From assembly GCF_016545825.1 (NCBI RefSeq), contig NC_052619.1, forward strand, positions 32,837,803-32,901,802: 64,000 nt of DNA. Direction: 5' to 3'. A model generated the notes under the pieces. That model made no database searches. It was not told where the DNA came from and saw only the letters and a list, made by a program, of their open reading frames with translations. Below, one piece after another: positions 12,911 to 25,823 of the stretch. Both the position numbers and the translations under genes were made by a program. How positions within the stretch are numbered: the first letter of the stretch is position 1; each line of letters opens with the position of its first letter. Source of the stretch: Eucalyptus grandis. Its lineage: Eukaryota; Streptophyta; Magnoliopsida; Myrtales; Myrtaceae.

Positions 12911-13140
12911 GGCCGCCAAGTGGCCGTCGTCGAGGTTGGGGTCGAGGTCGAGGTCGGAGTCATGGCCGCCGAGTGGCCATCGTTGGGGTCGGGGTTGGGG
13001 TCGGAGCCACGGCCGCCAAGTGGCCATCATCGAGGTTGGGGTGAGGTCGGGGTTGGAGCCACGGCCGCCAAGTGGCCATCATCGAGGTTGGGGTTGAGGT
13101 CGGGGTTGGAGCCACGGCCGCCAAGTGGCCATCGTTGGGG
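12911..13140. repeat. GC-rich tandem repeat inside TIR element, period about 51-55 bp
   Basis: Five copies of 'ggccgcc(a/g)agtggcc(g/a)tc' begin near 12911, 12965, 13012, 13063 and 13117. Each is followed by variants of 'gaggttggggt'. All three frames stay open through most of the array, so open frames here are a compositional effect and not genes. Confidence 0.8.
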
Positions 13141-13463
13141 TCGGGGTCAGGGTCAGGGTTGGGGTTGGAGGCCCGCCGAGGGGGCCGCCAAACGACTAGC
13201 CAAAGATTTAGGGTTTTGAATTGGGGGAGACACCAAACGGCGTCGTTTTGGTGTTAGGATGGTAACTGTACTCTCCGGGGCGAGCCACATCGCCTTCAAA
13301 ATTAATAAAAAAGTATCACGTCGAATTTCCAACCAATCAGATCAGATTTGGCACTAAAATGATCGTTTTTAAAACTTTTTGGCACTTAAGTGATCCGACA
13401 GAAACTTTTAGCACCAAAGTGAGTGTCGTACACAACTTATGGCACTAATAGTGTACTTGTCCC

Positions 13464-15024
13464 GATAATTCCATCACCTATCATTACTTGTCTTGGAGAA
13501 AACAAGCGATCTATGACAAAATAAATAGAACAAAGTAATAGATCAGATATTGGATTTGTGGGGTTTGGTCAGTGGGACCTATTGCATGAGGAAAGTAGCA
13601 TAGAATACAATTTTAAATCAAGTGATATAATGAAAATTACAATCATACTCAAATCACTCAAACATTCTCAGAATTTCACAATTCCAATTATAGCTAATAA
13701 CTTACCCAATATTTAACCCCTCAATTTCTCATAAACTAATTTCCGAATCTCACAAAAAAAATTACAAATCTTACCTGCAAGATTTAATTGGTTTCAACAC
13801 TCTCAAAGTACTTCAGAGTGTAATTCATGAAGAAGCAATCTACGAAGTAAGCTCACTTCTTATATAAATAATAATTGGATCCAAAATAAGAAATTTGCTC
13901 AAACTAAGTAACCACTTGCATTGAAAACCTACTTGATTGGGAAAGTTTCATTTTCGTGTTCAAACTTAAAACATATTTTTAAGAATCTTCACATCGGTTC
14001 ATATAGGCAAGAATTGGAACTACAGTAGGAAACCTCCTCAAACTAGGTAACCACTCATATATAAAACCTACTTTAATTGGGAACACTTTCTTTTCAACTC
14101 AAATTCAAGACATATTTTTAATGACTTGCTTCTTCATATTGTTGACTCAATAAAAGGTGACACTTGATGCTAACACAAAACCAAGATAGATGAATCTTAC
14201 CATGTTGCGAGAGAGAGAGAGAGAAATTTCATCAATTTCACCACTAGCAACGCGGTCATCTTTGTCAGACAATAGTGGTTCTACGAATGATGCTACTTGA
14301 TAAATGAGAATCTTGAAGGACATTGGCTTCTCTACCACTAATGAAGTACAAGGACAACATATAAGTTTTGATACGATTAAATCGATTTGTTACTTATTCT
14401 TTGTAAGTTTCATGCCTCATGCATAATGAATTAGAATGTTCTTTTTTTGTCGTTCCAAAAGCATCGCCGGATCAATGCCGCGAACAAAGTGCGACTCGCC
14501 TTCGTCCGCAGACAAGGGAACTCATCATTCGCACAAACCGAGAAACATTTCTTCACATTACAGCTTCATGTCATGCACGATAACCGTCGATGGTTTGCTG
14601 TTTACTTACATCTTTCTGTACAGCCCAATCAAGATCGGTCGATAATCGTCAATGCTGCACAGAGAAAGGTTTAGCAAGAATTAGGTTGATGAACGTTTGG
14701 CACTTCTTCAGCCGTTATATTCCCAAAAATAGGAAACAGACTAAGAGCCGCAGAAAACCAGGAAACGTGGTTTTCTGTCTAAAATTAGAGTGGAACCAGA
14801 ACAAAGAGGCATGCACGTTCACGGCTTTCCTCACAAACAGCATGCCTTCCCCTCCGCATTGCCCGCTCCATCCTAAGTTCATCAACCCAACTCTCTTCAA
14901 ATTCTCCCCCCAGCAGCATTGTCTCCCTCACCTACCCATTCTGCAGCTGTTTGTCTCTCAAACCTAGGAGAAAACATCTGCACAATACATCTCTTGCCCC
15001 CAGAACTTCAGCGAGAACTGCAAG
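13464..15024. other. Intergenic, no supported gene except AGP leader
   Basis: The sequence holds a pair of degenerate direct repeats (13888-13987 and 14028-14124) and a short GA run near 14206-14223. The 5' leader and promoter of the arabinogalactan-type gene should lie in the last few hundred bases. No convincing TATA box is visible within 100 bp of the ATG. Confidence 0.5.
13888..14124. repeat. Two degenerate direct repeats, spacing about 140 bp
   Basis: Both copies share the order 'ctcaaacta(a/g)gtaaccact', 'aaaacctact', 'attgggaa' and 'acatatttttaa'. They differ at many positions, so this is an old duplication. Confidence 0.6.
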
Positions 15025-15351
15025 ATGGCACGTCAACTTGTTGTCCTCGCCCTCGTGCTCGTCGCCATCCTCGGCTTGGCATCCGCCCAGGCACCAGCCA
15101 AAGCACCAGCTGCACACTCTGGTGGCGAGGCAGCAGCCCCAGCTGATGACAGTACAGTCGGACCCATCGACGATGCTCCCGCCGGTGGAGATGATGCCAT
15201 CGAGGCCCCGGTAGGTGGCCCCGTCCCCGAAGGAGCTTTCCCTCCCACCCAAGAGGGACCAGCCCAGGCACCTTCCTCCGAAAACGGCGCCACCGTCACC
15301 AAGGTCTCTGCCGTTGCTGTGGTTGCAGCTGTTGCCGGGTACTTCTTCTAA
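15025..15351 (+). CDS. Arabinogalactan-type secreted GPI-anchored protein, 108 aa
   Basis: A single-exon gene. Residues 1-21 (MARQLVVLALVLVAILGLASA) form a strong signal peptide ending at ASA-QAPAKAP. The mature part is rich in Ala, Pro, Gly and acidic residues, with AP/PA dipeptides suitable for prolyl hydroxylation and O-glycosylation (QAPAKAPA, GGPVPEGAFPP, AQAPSS). The C terminus (SAVAVVAAVAGYFF) is hydrophobic after a small-residue stretch, as expected for GPI attachment. The whole resembles plant classical AGPs and BCP1-like anther-specific proteins, which act at the plasma membrane or cell wall. The start is the only ATG that gives the signal peptide. Function beyond the class is not inferable. 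It sits alone between intergenic blocks. Confidence 0.85.
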   Translation: MARQLVVLALVLVAILGLASAQAPAKAPAAHSGGEAAAPADDSTVGPIDDAPAGGDDAIEAPVGGPVPEGAFPPTQEGPAQAPSSENGATVTKVSAVAVVAAVAGYFF

Positions 15352-17550
15352 GTGACGAACGACAATAGCTTATCGAGAATGTCAAAGATTATGGTACCTT
15401 GTTCATCACATTATTATTAAAGAGTGGTGCCTTTCTAAGACGACCCTTTTCTATTTCATTTCATTTGTGATTTGCTTGTTCATTCCCTCCAAAACGTCGA
15501 TGAAAGTGCAGTAAACACGGGACGTGCTTTTCAAGAGGCATGCATAGCAATGAAGTCGCAAAATGAGGGAACGAACGAATCTTAGGCTTCGATCTAATCA
15601 AAAGAATCCTCCACCTTGAGTCAATGTGCTTAAGAAGGCAATGCACGGGTTAAAACCAGCTCGATACTCAGTACTTCGTTACGGTCGACCAAGTTTCGAT
15701 GGACCCTAGTAAGCATGTGTGTGCACCCGTTCGCGCACTTTTCCCTCGCCCCATTTTACAGTGGGACAGGAAATTGCGATGACCATCGATGTCAGAACGA
15801 TTTGTTTAGCTATACGGTCGGTTCGAAACACGTTTGGAATGTTCAAACTTTCATTCGAACAAAAGAACTTGTTCAATCTTTCCTGAGAACAGTGGAGGCG
15901 GATAAAGAAAGGGGGTCGTCATTCATCGATATTGCACTGAAGACGCACAGAAAAGAGGATGATGAGAAATGGGAAATGTGAGGACCTGTCTAGTTCATGA
16001 AAACGTCTCCTGTTTTGACTTTTTTCAGTAATAATCTGGATGAATTTTTCTTTAGATTTGGTGAAAACTTATTTGATTTAGAAAATAATAATTTCAAACG
16101 GCACATAAACTTTTTTGAGAAATAATACTGTGACAGTTTTTAATCTATCATGAGAATAATAAGTTATTATAGATTACAAAAAATCAAATCACAAATAATT
16201 ATAAATTATTATGAGATCTATTCGTGACTCACTTTAATAAACATACGACGTATCTCCCCGTACTAGAATTCAACTTGCATCTCCAAACACCCCCACCCAC
16301 CCACCCCCCCCCAAAAAAAAAAAAAAAAAAAAAAAATCACTGTCTCCTTATTTGCGGAAGTGTCATTTTTCTTCCCCAATTGCTCTCGTCATACTTGGCC
16401 CTTCTTGAAAGAAAAGCTCCAAAACCCTACAATCCCTTCGTCTTCTTCCTCGTCCTTGCTCTTCCTTACCATCTTTGCTGCTGCCATTGCCCGATTCAGC
16501 TGTTATCAGCGCAACTTTCCCAGTCCGAGCCATCATCCTCAGCGTCCCGGAACAGGGCTCGTCATGCTTACAAGCCCGCAGCACTGTTTTCACCATGGCC
16601 GGGAGCTTGCAGCCCTGTGCAGATTTCTTAACAAACTTGCCGTGGCCACGAGCTCGTAGCTCCCTGCAGAGCTCGACTATGGCCGACCTTTGGATATGTT
16701 AGGGCCCAAGTGCCATGGTCGAGCTCTTCCAGAGCTTGCGTGCCAGATAAAGAGAGGAGGGGGGTCGCGACGAGGTGCTGGTCACTGTGTAGCTAGGTTA
16801 GGTTAGGTGATGGTAGGTAGTTTTCTTTTTTTCGGTTTCCTGTTTTAAGGAGAGATAAATGAGTTTTTTGAAGTTTGAATTTTGTTTGGAGGTGGAAACC
16901 GGCAATCGTTAATTGAAATGAATGTCAAGAGAGCATTTCTACAGCAACGGTAACTTGCTCCCTGACCCATCTATTTTCTTAAAAGCTAAGAGGAGCAATG
17001 CGTTGAAAATTCACAACTTTCAGCAATCACTGCGGACATACAATATCAGACGTTGCGAATTAATTCACATTATCTTATGATCAAACTCTGTCCAGAAAGA
17101 ATCGAGTTCCAACCTCAAAATCTACGTCATCTAAAGTAATCGAACAACGAAATGGTAAAACCGAAAACAAAACCTTCTATCACTATCCCCCTATTCATCT
17201 AACCTGCAACCTAAGAATGCAATTAAGCTTCTCTGTATGTGACTGCTGAATGAGAACTATCGGTCGGATCCGGCATGGTAAGCCCTCTTGGCGGCAAAAT
17301 CAGAGCCATCCTAATCTCCTATATCCTTAATGAAAGAATTGAGTTCCAGAAGTACATTCCTTGAAAGTAAGACAGAGCAGTAAACAGGCATGTATTGTAC
17401 ACCATCTCTGGACGCAATGGCGAGAGAATGTTCGAGCACATGGCAGCGTCAGTCTCAGAGGTAAATGGAGGTGCCACGGTTGCAAATGGTCAGGCATTTC
17501 TGGGTACCGTCCACCAGGCATGCCAACCAAGTCAAGCTCCTCATCATGTA
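15352..17550. other. Intergenic between convergent genes, no supported gene
   Basis: This holds the 3' end of the AGP-type gene and, on the other strand, the expected ARP3 3' UTR (about 17.25-17.55 kb). A C-run followed by about 27 A is at 16298-16337. Open frames at 16.2-16.7 kb do not resemble known proteins. Confidence 0.5.
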
Positions 17551-20500
17551 TCAATACATCCCCTTGAAAACTGGATTTGTGCGGCAAATGCTTGCCCCAT
17601 ACTCTTCGTACTCTGCTTTTGTATGGCAAGCCTGCAGACACATCAAAACCGTTTTAACCAAAGAATTCAACAAAAGGAAAAGGGCACTTTTTTAGATACT
17701 TTCAACAGATTATAGTCACTATTCAAATGAACGACAGATCAAGTAATTCAACAAAAGTAATCCCTAATGCAAAGTCCTGAAAGAATAAAGAAATGTCTTT
17801 AATTGGTCACTTGTAGATTAATAATAAGTTCATCCTCATCCTAAAATTGCAAATACAATGACAGTCAAAGCTAAATGCGAGGCACAAAGAATGGCAGGTT
17901 TAGTCAAAGCTGGATTTAGAAAAGGAGAATAGTGCAAGTTGAAGCTTATACAATAAACAAGAATCAACCACATCAAAAGCAGCATTAATTGATGAAGCAC
18001 CGAAGAAACAGTCGATGTATCAACAGTTGACTCCTCTTCTATTCTCTTCTCTTCTTTTCTTTATAGAGTTGTTCCATCGAGTCTGATGCTCCTGTATCAA
18101 TTTTACTTTTTCTTTGTTTCTTTTTCCGTTTTCTTTTGAAATGAAGAATGCTTTACTTATAGAAACCACAGACCGACCAAGAGTCAGGAAGGATTCTACC
18201 CCTAGCATAGTCAATCCACACGAAAGCCACTAGAAGCAGCTCTAGCAAAGTGGCAACAAGTGGCACCGACATTAAGAGCTATACTGGTACAGGCAGAGGT
18301 CCATGGGAAAGGAGGCTGAGACAGTGAATGAAGCGACAAAGTTCTTGCCTTGAAAGGCACTCAAAAGAGACTAGGACTGTGACCTAATTATATTGGTTGA
18401 GCCTGACATTACTCTAGATTGAAGAACACTTATGACGAGCAAGATGGCCATCAGAGCTGTTGACAGTGACAAACAGATGAGACAGAAGACTAACAACACT
18501 GACACATAGTAAAGAAAATCCGCGATTACGGGTGCTTGTAATTAGTTTGGGCATACGAGAACGGCCACAGAACAGAGGACAGAGCTTCATACGAATTGAG
18601 AAGAGTTCAGATACACATGAGAAGGAAATTTAATATGTGCAGTATCATATTCGCCTATGAGAAGAAGCATGAGTGACATACCTCAAAAAATTCTGGGGTT
18701 GACCCAAGTACAGAACCCCCAAACCAAACAGCAAATTTTTGAATAGGATGGCTAACAACATTAACTTCTACTGGCTGTGCCTGAAGGCAAGACAAAGTTG
18801 GCATAACCATTCAGCTAATTAGTATGATAGGAAATAGGCTTAGTCATTAGATCTCAAGGAGTTAATACAATCTAGCAAGCTCACTTTTACTTCCCCACCA
18901 AGTCGGGCATCAGAAGCAAGAACGCGGGCATCCACAATCTTTTTCAAATCCCGCTGTAACCTTCTGTGGAAATCCTTAAACATGGTTGATCCCCCAGACA
19001 ACACAATATTCTGCAATCTCACAGAAGGAATTTGACATATACAAATGAGGTAACCAAGATCCTGTCAAGCACTGCATACAAACAATCCTACAAGTTTCAA
19101 CTATTTCCATCCATTATTTCCTTGTAATTTGAGCTTTGCTTCAGTTTTTCAACTATATAACTGAATATTCCATATGTGTATTTTAATCTTCTAAGAGTAG
19201 GACAATAAATTTTCTTATACATGCTCTTATTGGTTTCTGCAGAGAACTAAACTAAAACAGCTTTACAGAGCATATAAACATAAATCTCAGAAATGCGATG
19301 AGATTGTTGTAAGCTTATATAAGCTTGTCCTGAGTTACAAATATAGCTAAGGTCATTTATCATTATTCTAGACTAACAATACCGTACCTTGTATAACGCC
19401 CTCCTCGTGTCTATCGGTGCAGATTGAATGCATTTGTCAATGACAACAGGCAAAGGGGAAGAAAAGTCAGAGCTGTAGATCTCTGGACTAAAGAAAACCT
19501 GAAACAGAAACAAATTATTACTATAACAAAGATGCGGCAATAACTAGATAAATCAACTAAAAATATATATATTGGATGGAACGTGTATACACACACTTTA
19601 AGAGAATGATAAATAGTAAGTTAGGGACAAGCATCAGGTATATTCTAATTCCTACAGCTTTTATTCATGAAAGGGTAGCAAGTCTTCCCCCATATCCGGT
19701 ATTATTGAGTTGTCTGACAAGTGGCAATAAAGAAGGTGGAGTGTTTCCAAAACCAGGAGGTTGAACTGGTTGAATTGGCAGCGGAGGTTCAGTCTAATCA
19801 GATTCCGTACATTAAGGTAAAAAGATGGATAAAACACACCGCTGACTCAGTACAACAGGTATTTGCTCCTGACTTAAAATTTGGAGGAGTATATCCCACC
19901 AACTCAGATACATCACTTCTTAATACTCTAAGAACAAACAATAGACATAAATAAAGAACTAGGTGTGCATTTCCACCAAAGATAAAAAATGAATTGGACA
20001 CACATGTGTAATCAACCCAACAACCATAATTCAGAGTACTGGGCACTGTGCCACCTAAGCTACATGGTCTTCCTTGTTTGGGCATGTACAACTGATAATG
20101 TTGAGTTCACATGCAATGAATAAGAGGTCCAACTGGTTGAACAGCGAAACATAGCCTGACAGTTTTAAAGACTGTACTGGTTCTGAAACCCATAAAAAGG
20201 ATAATGGAAGAGATTTGAGAAGCTAACCTCAGGTCCAAGAAATCGTTCATATCCTATGTCACAAGTGTATGGAGCTCCTGTCTTTGGTTTAACACCTTTC
20301 CACTGCTTAATATACTTTGCTGGTTCCTTGTCATGCTTATTATATTCCTGATATATCATTACCAAGTTTGAGTCTCACCAGAAAATATATTTCAATCCTC
20401 AAAAGAGATACCTAGAAAAGGAGAATGGGCATAAATTTCAAGTTGAGTTGACCTTGACGATGTCAGAACAGGTATAACAATAAGTTTCCTTCACTTTCCT

Positions 20501-23500
20501 CGCTACTTCAAAAGAATCCTCCGGTGGTACATGTTCCCCTCTTTCCTACATGAAACAACATCCCTCCTCTAGTAAGACTGGCTGGATCTTAATCATACTG
20601 TACCATGTTCAAATGATAAAACACATTTATATTGAATGAACACTAAGAAAGGTCAGGGACGTAACCAAACGAAACGCAATGACTGGGCTTGAGGATTCAT
20701 TTGAATGAGGAAATTTACTAGCAACGACTATGGAAAAGAAAATCTATTAACCAAATGGACAGTTAAAGGAAGTTGAAGAAGTCTTCTCTTTCAAGATAAG
20801 TAGTTTGGGACGTTTGAAACGAACAAACGACTGCATGTCGAAGTAAAAGAAAAGCAAGAATCATTGTCTGTTCAAAGATTCCACCGTGCTGGCAGAATGC
20901 AATTTACTAGTAAATAGACAACATCTACTTACAAATATGGCACTACATGAAATAGATTTCAGTAAGGTCACAGAAAATGCTGCTACTTGCCCGAAGTGAA
21001 GCAAAAATAATCTCATAAATAAGTTAGTCAGTAATACCATCATGAATCTCAAAGTCATGCACAATGCAACACAAAACCAAGTATGACAATAAGTGGGGTC
21101 CTAAGCTAAGCCTTGGCTAAACCTTCGAAATCTTATGCCTAAATCTTATGCCAGAATCCCTTTCAGATCTTTCCAGGCAATAATTCTTGCTAGTATAGTC
21201 ATGACCATACTCGGTAATTTGAATTTTTAATATTGAATCACAAATAAAGCAATTGCTCAAACTCTTCTTTGGTGTCAAAACCTATTCCTTGACTAGGGTA
21301 GAATAGTGCCACCTATCCTAGGACATGTGATGCATTGCAAAAATATTATCATTACAATTTTAAATAAAAGTACACTAAGTTACAGTCGTTCATGCTCCCA
21401 TTAAAACCTATAACACAATATTTGCAAGATAGGATTGAGAAACTCAACACCACTTCCACTGATCTTTAACATCTTGGAGCCGAGCCTTTATTTAGTACTT
21501 TAAAAATATGAAAGTAACGGAAAAATTGGGTCCATTCTCATTAACTCCAATTAATTATTGAATAGATTCAACCCATAGAATAGGTATCCATAACAACATA
21601 TGATTTTCAATGACTATAAATATTAGTCATTACAATTCATTATTCAACCAAGGGTGCATTTTATGGACTCCACAACAAGGTTTTGAATGATTGGGCATTT
21701 TTTTCCACTTCAGTATTATCTTCGTCAGGACACATTCCAAGGTTTAAAAGTTTAATTTGCTTATTTTCTTCGAAAAATTGCTCAAAACTAAGTTGAAGGC
21801 ATATGAGGCTTGCAAAGCAAAAGTGCAACTCTTATCAAGTCATTTGCAAGATAAAGCACATAAAAACAGTAATTGTTGGTTAGTGATACATATGATTGAT
21901 CAAAGAAGTCTCAAATTGGATATCTAGTATGTATAGATCCCATTGTTGGAGAAAAGAAACAAAGCTTTTTGTAATCAGCCCACTGAAGTCAAATCACTAA
22001 ACCAAACAATTGATTTTTATGAGGGGATTATTACGTACACACATTGTATACTTCTTTTATCTCACCCACAATTATGTGAGAGAAGGCATATACACTCTAT
22101 GTGGACAAAATCACCTATTGTTTTGTATCTTTGTTGCAACTCTCTTTAATTCTTGTTTAATGACAATTAAAACATAAAGAATAGACAGTTTGAGGCTATA
22201 AGTTGTATAAGTACAAATATTAGAAAACTCAATCGGCAAAATTTTACTTTCAACAAACTAATGCTGCCTTCCTAGGAAGAAACTTTTGCAATCTAAAGAT
22301 TTCAGATCACAAGGATATGTGCTGCCGTGACAACAATCACATTCTTATTCAGAAAAAGACAACTAGTACATTGACAGAGCAAGATTCAAGTAAAAGGTAC
22401 CCGCATGAGCTGTTGAATAAAGAGAGTAACGTCTTTTCCTGAAATTGGTATAGACTTAATGCTGCTCCCAATAACATAACCATCAGCCACTGGTACAACA
22501 TGAGTAGCACCATCTCCAACATCCACTACAACTCCTGTCATCTCGCACTAAGAAAAGCTAATGTCATTCTAAAGGAAAAAGAAGAAAAAAGAAAAGTACA
22601 GAAGATGAACGAAAGGCCAAATCATTTTGGCACAGAAAACACAAGGACATCTAGACTATTTTTCATGTATTCAGAAAATATTGATTCCGATAAACCATTT
22701 TCATAAGTATTCTTGAGCGGTAGAGCTGAATATCTAAGTTGATTCTCGATACAAGATCAACCAAACAAATAAGCCAACTGTTTATCTTTTCAATTATACC
22801 TAGAACCATGTAACCAAGCTATTTTTGTTAATTAGTAAAGGAGACAGAAAATATAGTAAAAGTCAGAACTTCATTCTAATTATTTGAACCGTATCAAAAC
22901 AAACCTCTCCAGTTGCGCATGTCAATGTCACAATTTCAGATTAAAATACCAGAGATTGTCCTAGGTGAAGTCCACCATAGAACCGTAAGCCTTAAGCAAA
23001 ATTAACAAGCTTTAAACACACCGATTCCACAATTCATCAGATCATGAGAAGAATTAATCCTGGTTAGTTACAGAAGTTAAAATTACGCAATCTGAAGATC
23101 ATTAATGTTCTATATCAAGCAGTGAGCACAAGTCACTTAGATTCCACTTCAAGAAGGCATCAGTTACCGCTTCAGTTTAAATAGCCAAAGAGGGTTCACA
23201 TCATAAATCTAAATATCCAGAATACAGGCAACAAAGAGGTAACCTACACCCAATTAAGTTCAACAATCTCACGTCGCATTTTATTGAATGACTGTTCCAT
23301 ATGCAATACCCAAAAAGAAAGAGCAGAGATCACTTGTACAGCAGAGTCTTATTAAAAGATTCAAATGCATTAAGAATATGGTGTTGAGCTCAAAGTGTTT
23401 CACTGCAAGCTCCAGTTCCCAACACAAATGCAAAGTAAAACCACACTCTTCAATGCACAATTGATTTGTTCTATTGGCCTCAACTACCATAACCATACTT

Positions 23501-24749
23501 CCAGACAACCTTAGCATAATTGTTTCTCCGAGGGCTAACTTTACACTAAAGAGAGTAGATTGTACTGTTATGCAGCCAACACTTGGTCCATTACTGCTCA
23601 AGGATTCTCCAAGAACTATGCTGCTGAAGATCTAACAGGACATTCTGCCCACAGGACGCCTCCATTTTTAAGTTTATAAAGGAGAATGGACTACAAAGAA
23701 GTATGTTCTCGTTATTACAAACGAAAAACCTCCAGACACTGATTTCAAAAACTAGAGAATACAGACAAATTGCCTCTAGAAATGACATGATTTGCACAAA
23801 TGGATATAAATAAGGAAGCACTTCACAGTTTCATTAGCATCATGAAATAAATCTTTCAGAGTGCTAATCACAGCGGAATTTCCAAGAAGTTAGTCAAATA
23901 TTTCAAAGATATTCCGTCGGGACATCTACGTCTTCCTACTGCACCAACTGCATTGAATATAACATCCGTAGATCCTACAAATCTGCCATTTATAAAGATC
24001 TATAAAGCAAAATACCTAGCTCGTAAACAGCCGCAAAACCTTACAATAACTCGCAGTCTATACCAATTATATCTAAAAAGAATGTCTGAAGTCCAATGCA
24101 AACCTTGGAAGTGGTGTACCCAGCAGCAAGAGCAAGCACCGGCTGCACTGCGATGTAAAGCCCGGGGATATTGAAAGTCTCGAACATGATCTCGCCCGTG
24201 TACTCCCGGCTCTCCGGAGCCGTGAGCGGGCTCTCCGTCAGCAGGAAGTAGTGGTCCTCGGGATCGCACCGCAGGTAATTGAAGATGCAGTGCTGCCAGA
24301 ACCGCTCCATGGCGTCCCAATTCTCGACCTGCCCGTGCTTGATCGGGTAGGTGAGGTTGTAGACGCTGCTGGATCGGGATCGGGCGTGCGCCTCCTCCCC
24401 AATGTAGAAGTCGAGATCGGCCATGACCCCGGCGCTGTGCTGCGCCAGCCAATTGCTGCTCTTGGAAGAGCCCCGCGCCTGGTTCTGGAACGACTCGTTC
24501 ACCGCGACCACCGTGGGGACTATGAAGCAGGGCTCCACGTTGCCGGCGAACCCCATCTTCGTGTACCTGCAGATCGCATTCCACGCCCCAAAAAAAAATG
24601 AATTTTGAAACCAACCCAGTCGAGCTAAGGCGCTCCCGAACACGAACGGCTCAAACGGCTAGCCGAAAGGAGGAAGCGCAGCCGAAACGGCAATCTCACC
24701 CGGTCCCGTTATCGATCACGACGGCGGGGCGGGAGGCGGCGGGGTCCAT
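17551..24749 (-). CDS. ARP3: Actin-related protein 3, ARP2/3 complex subunit (429 aa, 9 exons)
   Basis: Exons in transcript order: 24749-24700, 24566-24104, 22547-22401, 20545-20453, 20347-20228, 19498-19388, 19010-18885, 18780-18682 and 17631-17551. They total 1290 nt in one frame with GT-AG introns. The protein starts [17 protein letters not shown] (phosphate-1 loop of the actin fold). It has [12 protein letters not shown] near residue 180 (phosphate-2), [17 protein letters not shown] near 265 (ARP3-specific insert), [11 protein letters not shown] at 329 (adenosine motif) and ends NPVFKGMY. Plant ARP3 proteins are about 427 aa, so this is full length. ARP3 with ARP2 forms the template for branched actin filaments under SCAR/WAVE control; in Arabidopsis it is DISTORTED1, needed for trichome and pavement-cell shape. 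No damage is visible. The first exon is only 50 nt, so a gene finder may miss it. Confidence 0.97.
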
Positions 24750-25823
24750 GGAGAGCGCGCGGCGGGGAGGAAGGGGCGGCGGCGGCGGTGGCTGTGGCTG
24801 TGGCGACGGAGATGGAGATGGAGATGGACCTGCGACTGAGATCCGGCGAGAGAGCGCGGGAGGCAAGGGATCATGTTCAGGCGATGCGCCTTAGAGGAGC
24901 GCCGACGCCGCCGCCGCCGTCGTCGTCGTCCTTGCCGCCGTCGCGGGGACGATTGGGATTGCAACAGGCCAATTCAAAAACGGAGGCTTCCGGGGCGGCC
25001 GGCCCTCGTCGGTCGGGGATTGGTGGGAGAGGCTGGGGACCGCGTCAGGCGGGAGAAGTAGGAGGGGCAGTAGGTGAAGTGGAGGAGTCGTGCATCATTG
25101 GTTGTTCACCACCAAGAGAGAGAGAAATAGCGAGAGAGAGAATCGATGCTTAACTTGGGAAGCAATCAAAATTCGAAGGAGAAGGACGACGCCGACGGCG
25201 ACGGCGACGGCGACCGCGACCGCGACAAGGAAACGGGCTAAAAAGGGGACCGAGCAACCTGAAAATTTTCTTTTGCAGGACGGCGAAAAAGCGATGAATT
25301 ATGGAGAGCAGGAAGAAATCGAGCGCTCGAGCTCGAGTCGACTCAGGGCCCCCAAACTTCACCCGGATTCGCGAGTTGACTCGGTGCGGGCGTACCTAGG
25401 GGGGGTGGGGTGGCCCTCCGGGCCGTCCGATGGGGGAGACCAGCGCAGCGGAGGAGGAGACCGACGGTCATTGGATCCCACCAGCTGGGGTGGGGCCCGC
25501 GCGACGTCGGAATCGATGACGCAGATACAGAGAGGAGCTGCGAACTTTGCTTCACGACTGGGTTCGTGTCGTGTCGTGTCCGCGCCACCGAGGGTAAGCA
25601 TGTCAGAGTCGAGAATTGTCCGGATCGAATTAAACAGGCCAATATCGGGAAGCTCCTGTAAAGGTATCGATTCGTCCCCCGTTCCATTATTGAAACTGAT
25701 GATAAAAGAGAACCAGACTACATCAGATTGATTATGTATAGCGACAAGTCCAGTATTTCTTTTTGGGACAAAGATTTAGCCGGTCCATTATGTGCCATTT
25801 TTTTGGGGAAAGATTTACTTTTA
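24750..25823. other. ARP3 upstream region, GC-rich, with GCGACG-type repeats
   Basis: Upstream of the ARP3 ATG the DNA is GC-rich for several hundred bases. It contains GGCGGC runs (24775-24800), gatggagat repeats (24808-24825), CT tracts when read on the gene strand (25118-25140) and gacggcgac repeats (25190-25225). It is likely the 5' UTR and core promoter. I see no TATA box. Long open frames here come from the composition and lack similarity to known proteins. Confidence 0.5.

Larger units (their letters stand above)
12327..13463. mobile_element. Pack-MULE-like TIR element with captured F-box fragment
   Basis: The two ends are inverted copies over 100 bp or more. The left end contains 'cactttggtgctaaaagttt' then 'ctgtcagatcacttaaa'; the right end, reverse-complemented, contains the same phrases with few changes, then 'gtgccaaa'. 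Outer ends are GGGA... and ...TCCC. The interior is much more GC-rich than its surroundings and has a piece of an F-box gene on the minus strand (12752-12844), then a 51-55-bp-period tandem repeat (12911-13140). Long TIRs around a GC-rich captured exon are typical of Pack-MULEs. I saw no 9-bp target duplication, so the superfamily assignment is tentative. No transposase is encoded. Confidence 0.7.

Noticed and set aside
16224..16702. Overlapping 75-135-codon frames after a poly(A) run
   Set aside because: Three frames are open at once, with no signal peptide, domain or splice support.
21943..22150. Possible LTR in ARP3 intron 2 (tgttgg start, AT-rich)
   Set aside because: No second LTR, primer-binding site or polypurine tract is visible.
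24000..24614. Second minus-strand frame overlapping ARP3 exon 2
   Set aside because: Only the frame with [10 protein letters not shown] and [18 protein letters not shown] fits ARP3; the other is a shadow.
24598..25731. Several Arg/Gly-rich open frames upstream of ARP3
   Set aside because: They come from GGCGGC and GCGACG repeats in the promoter/leader; no family similarity.
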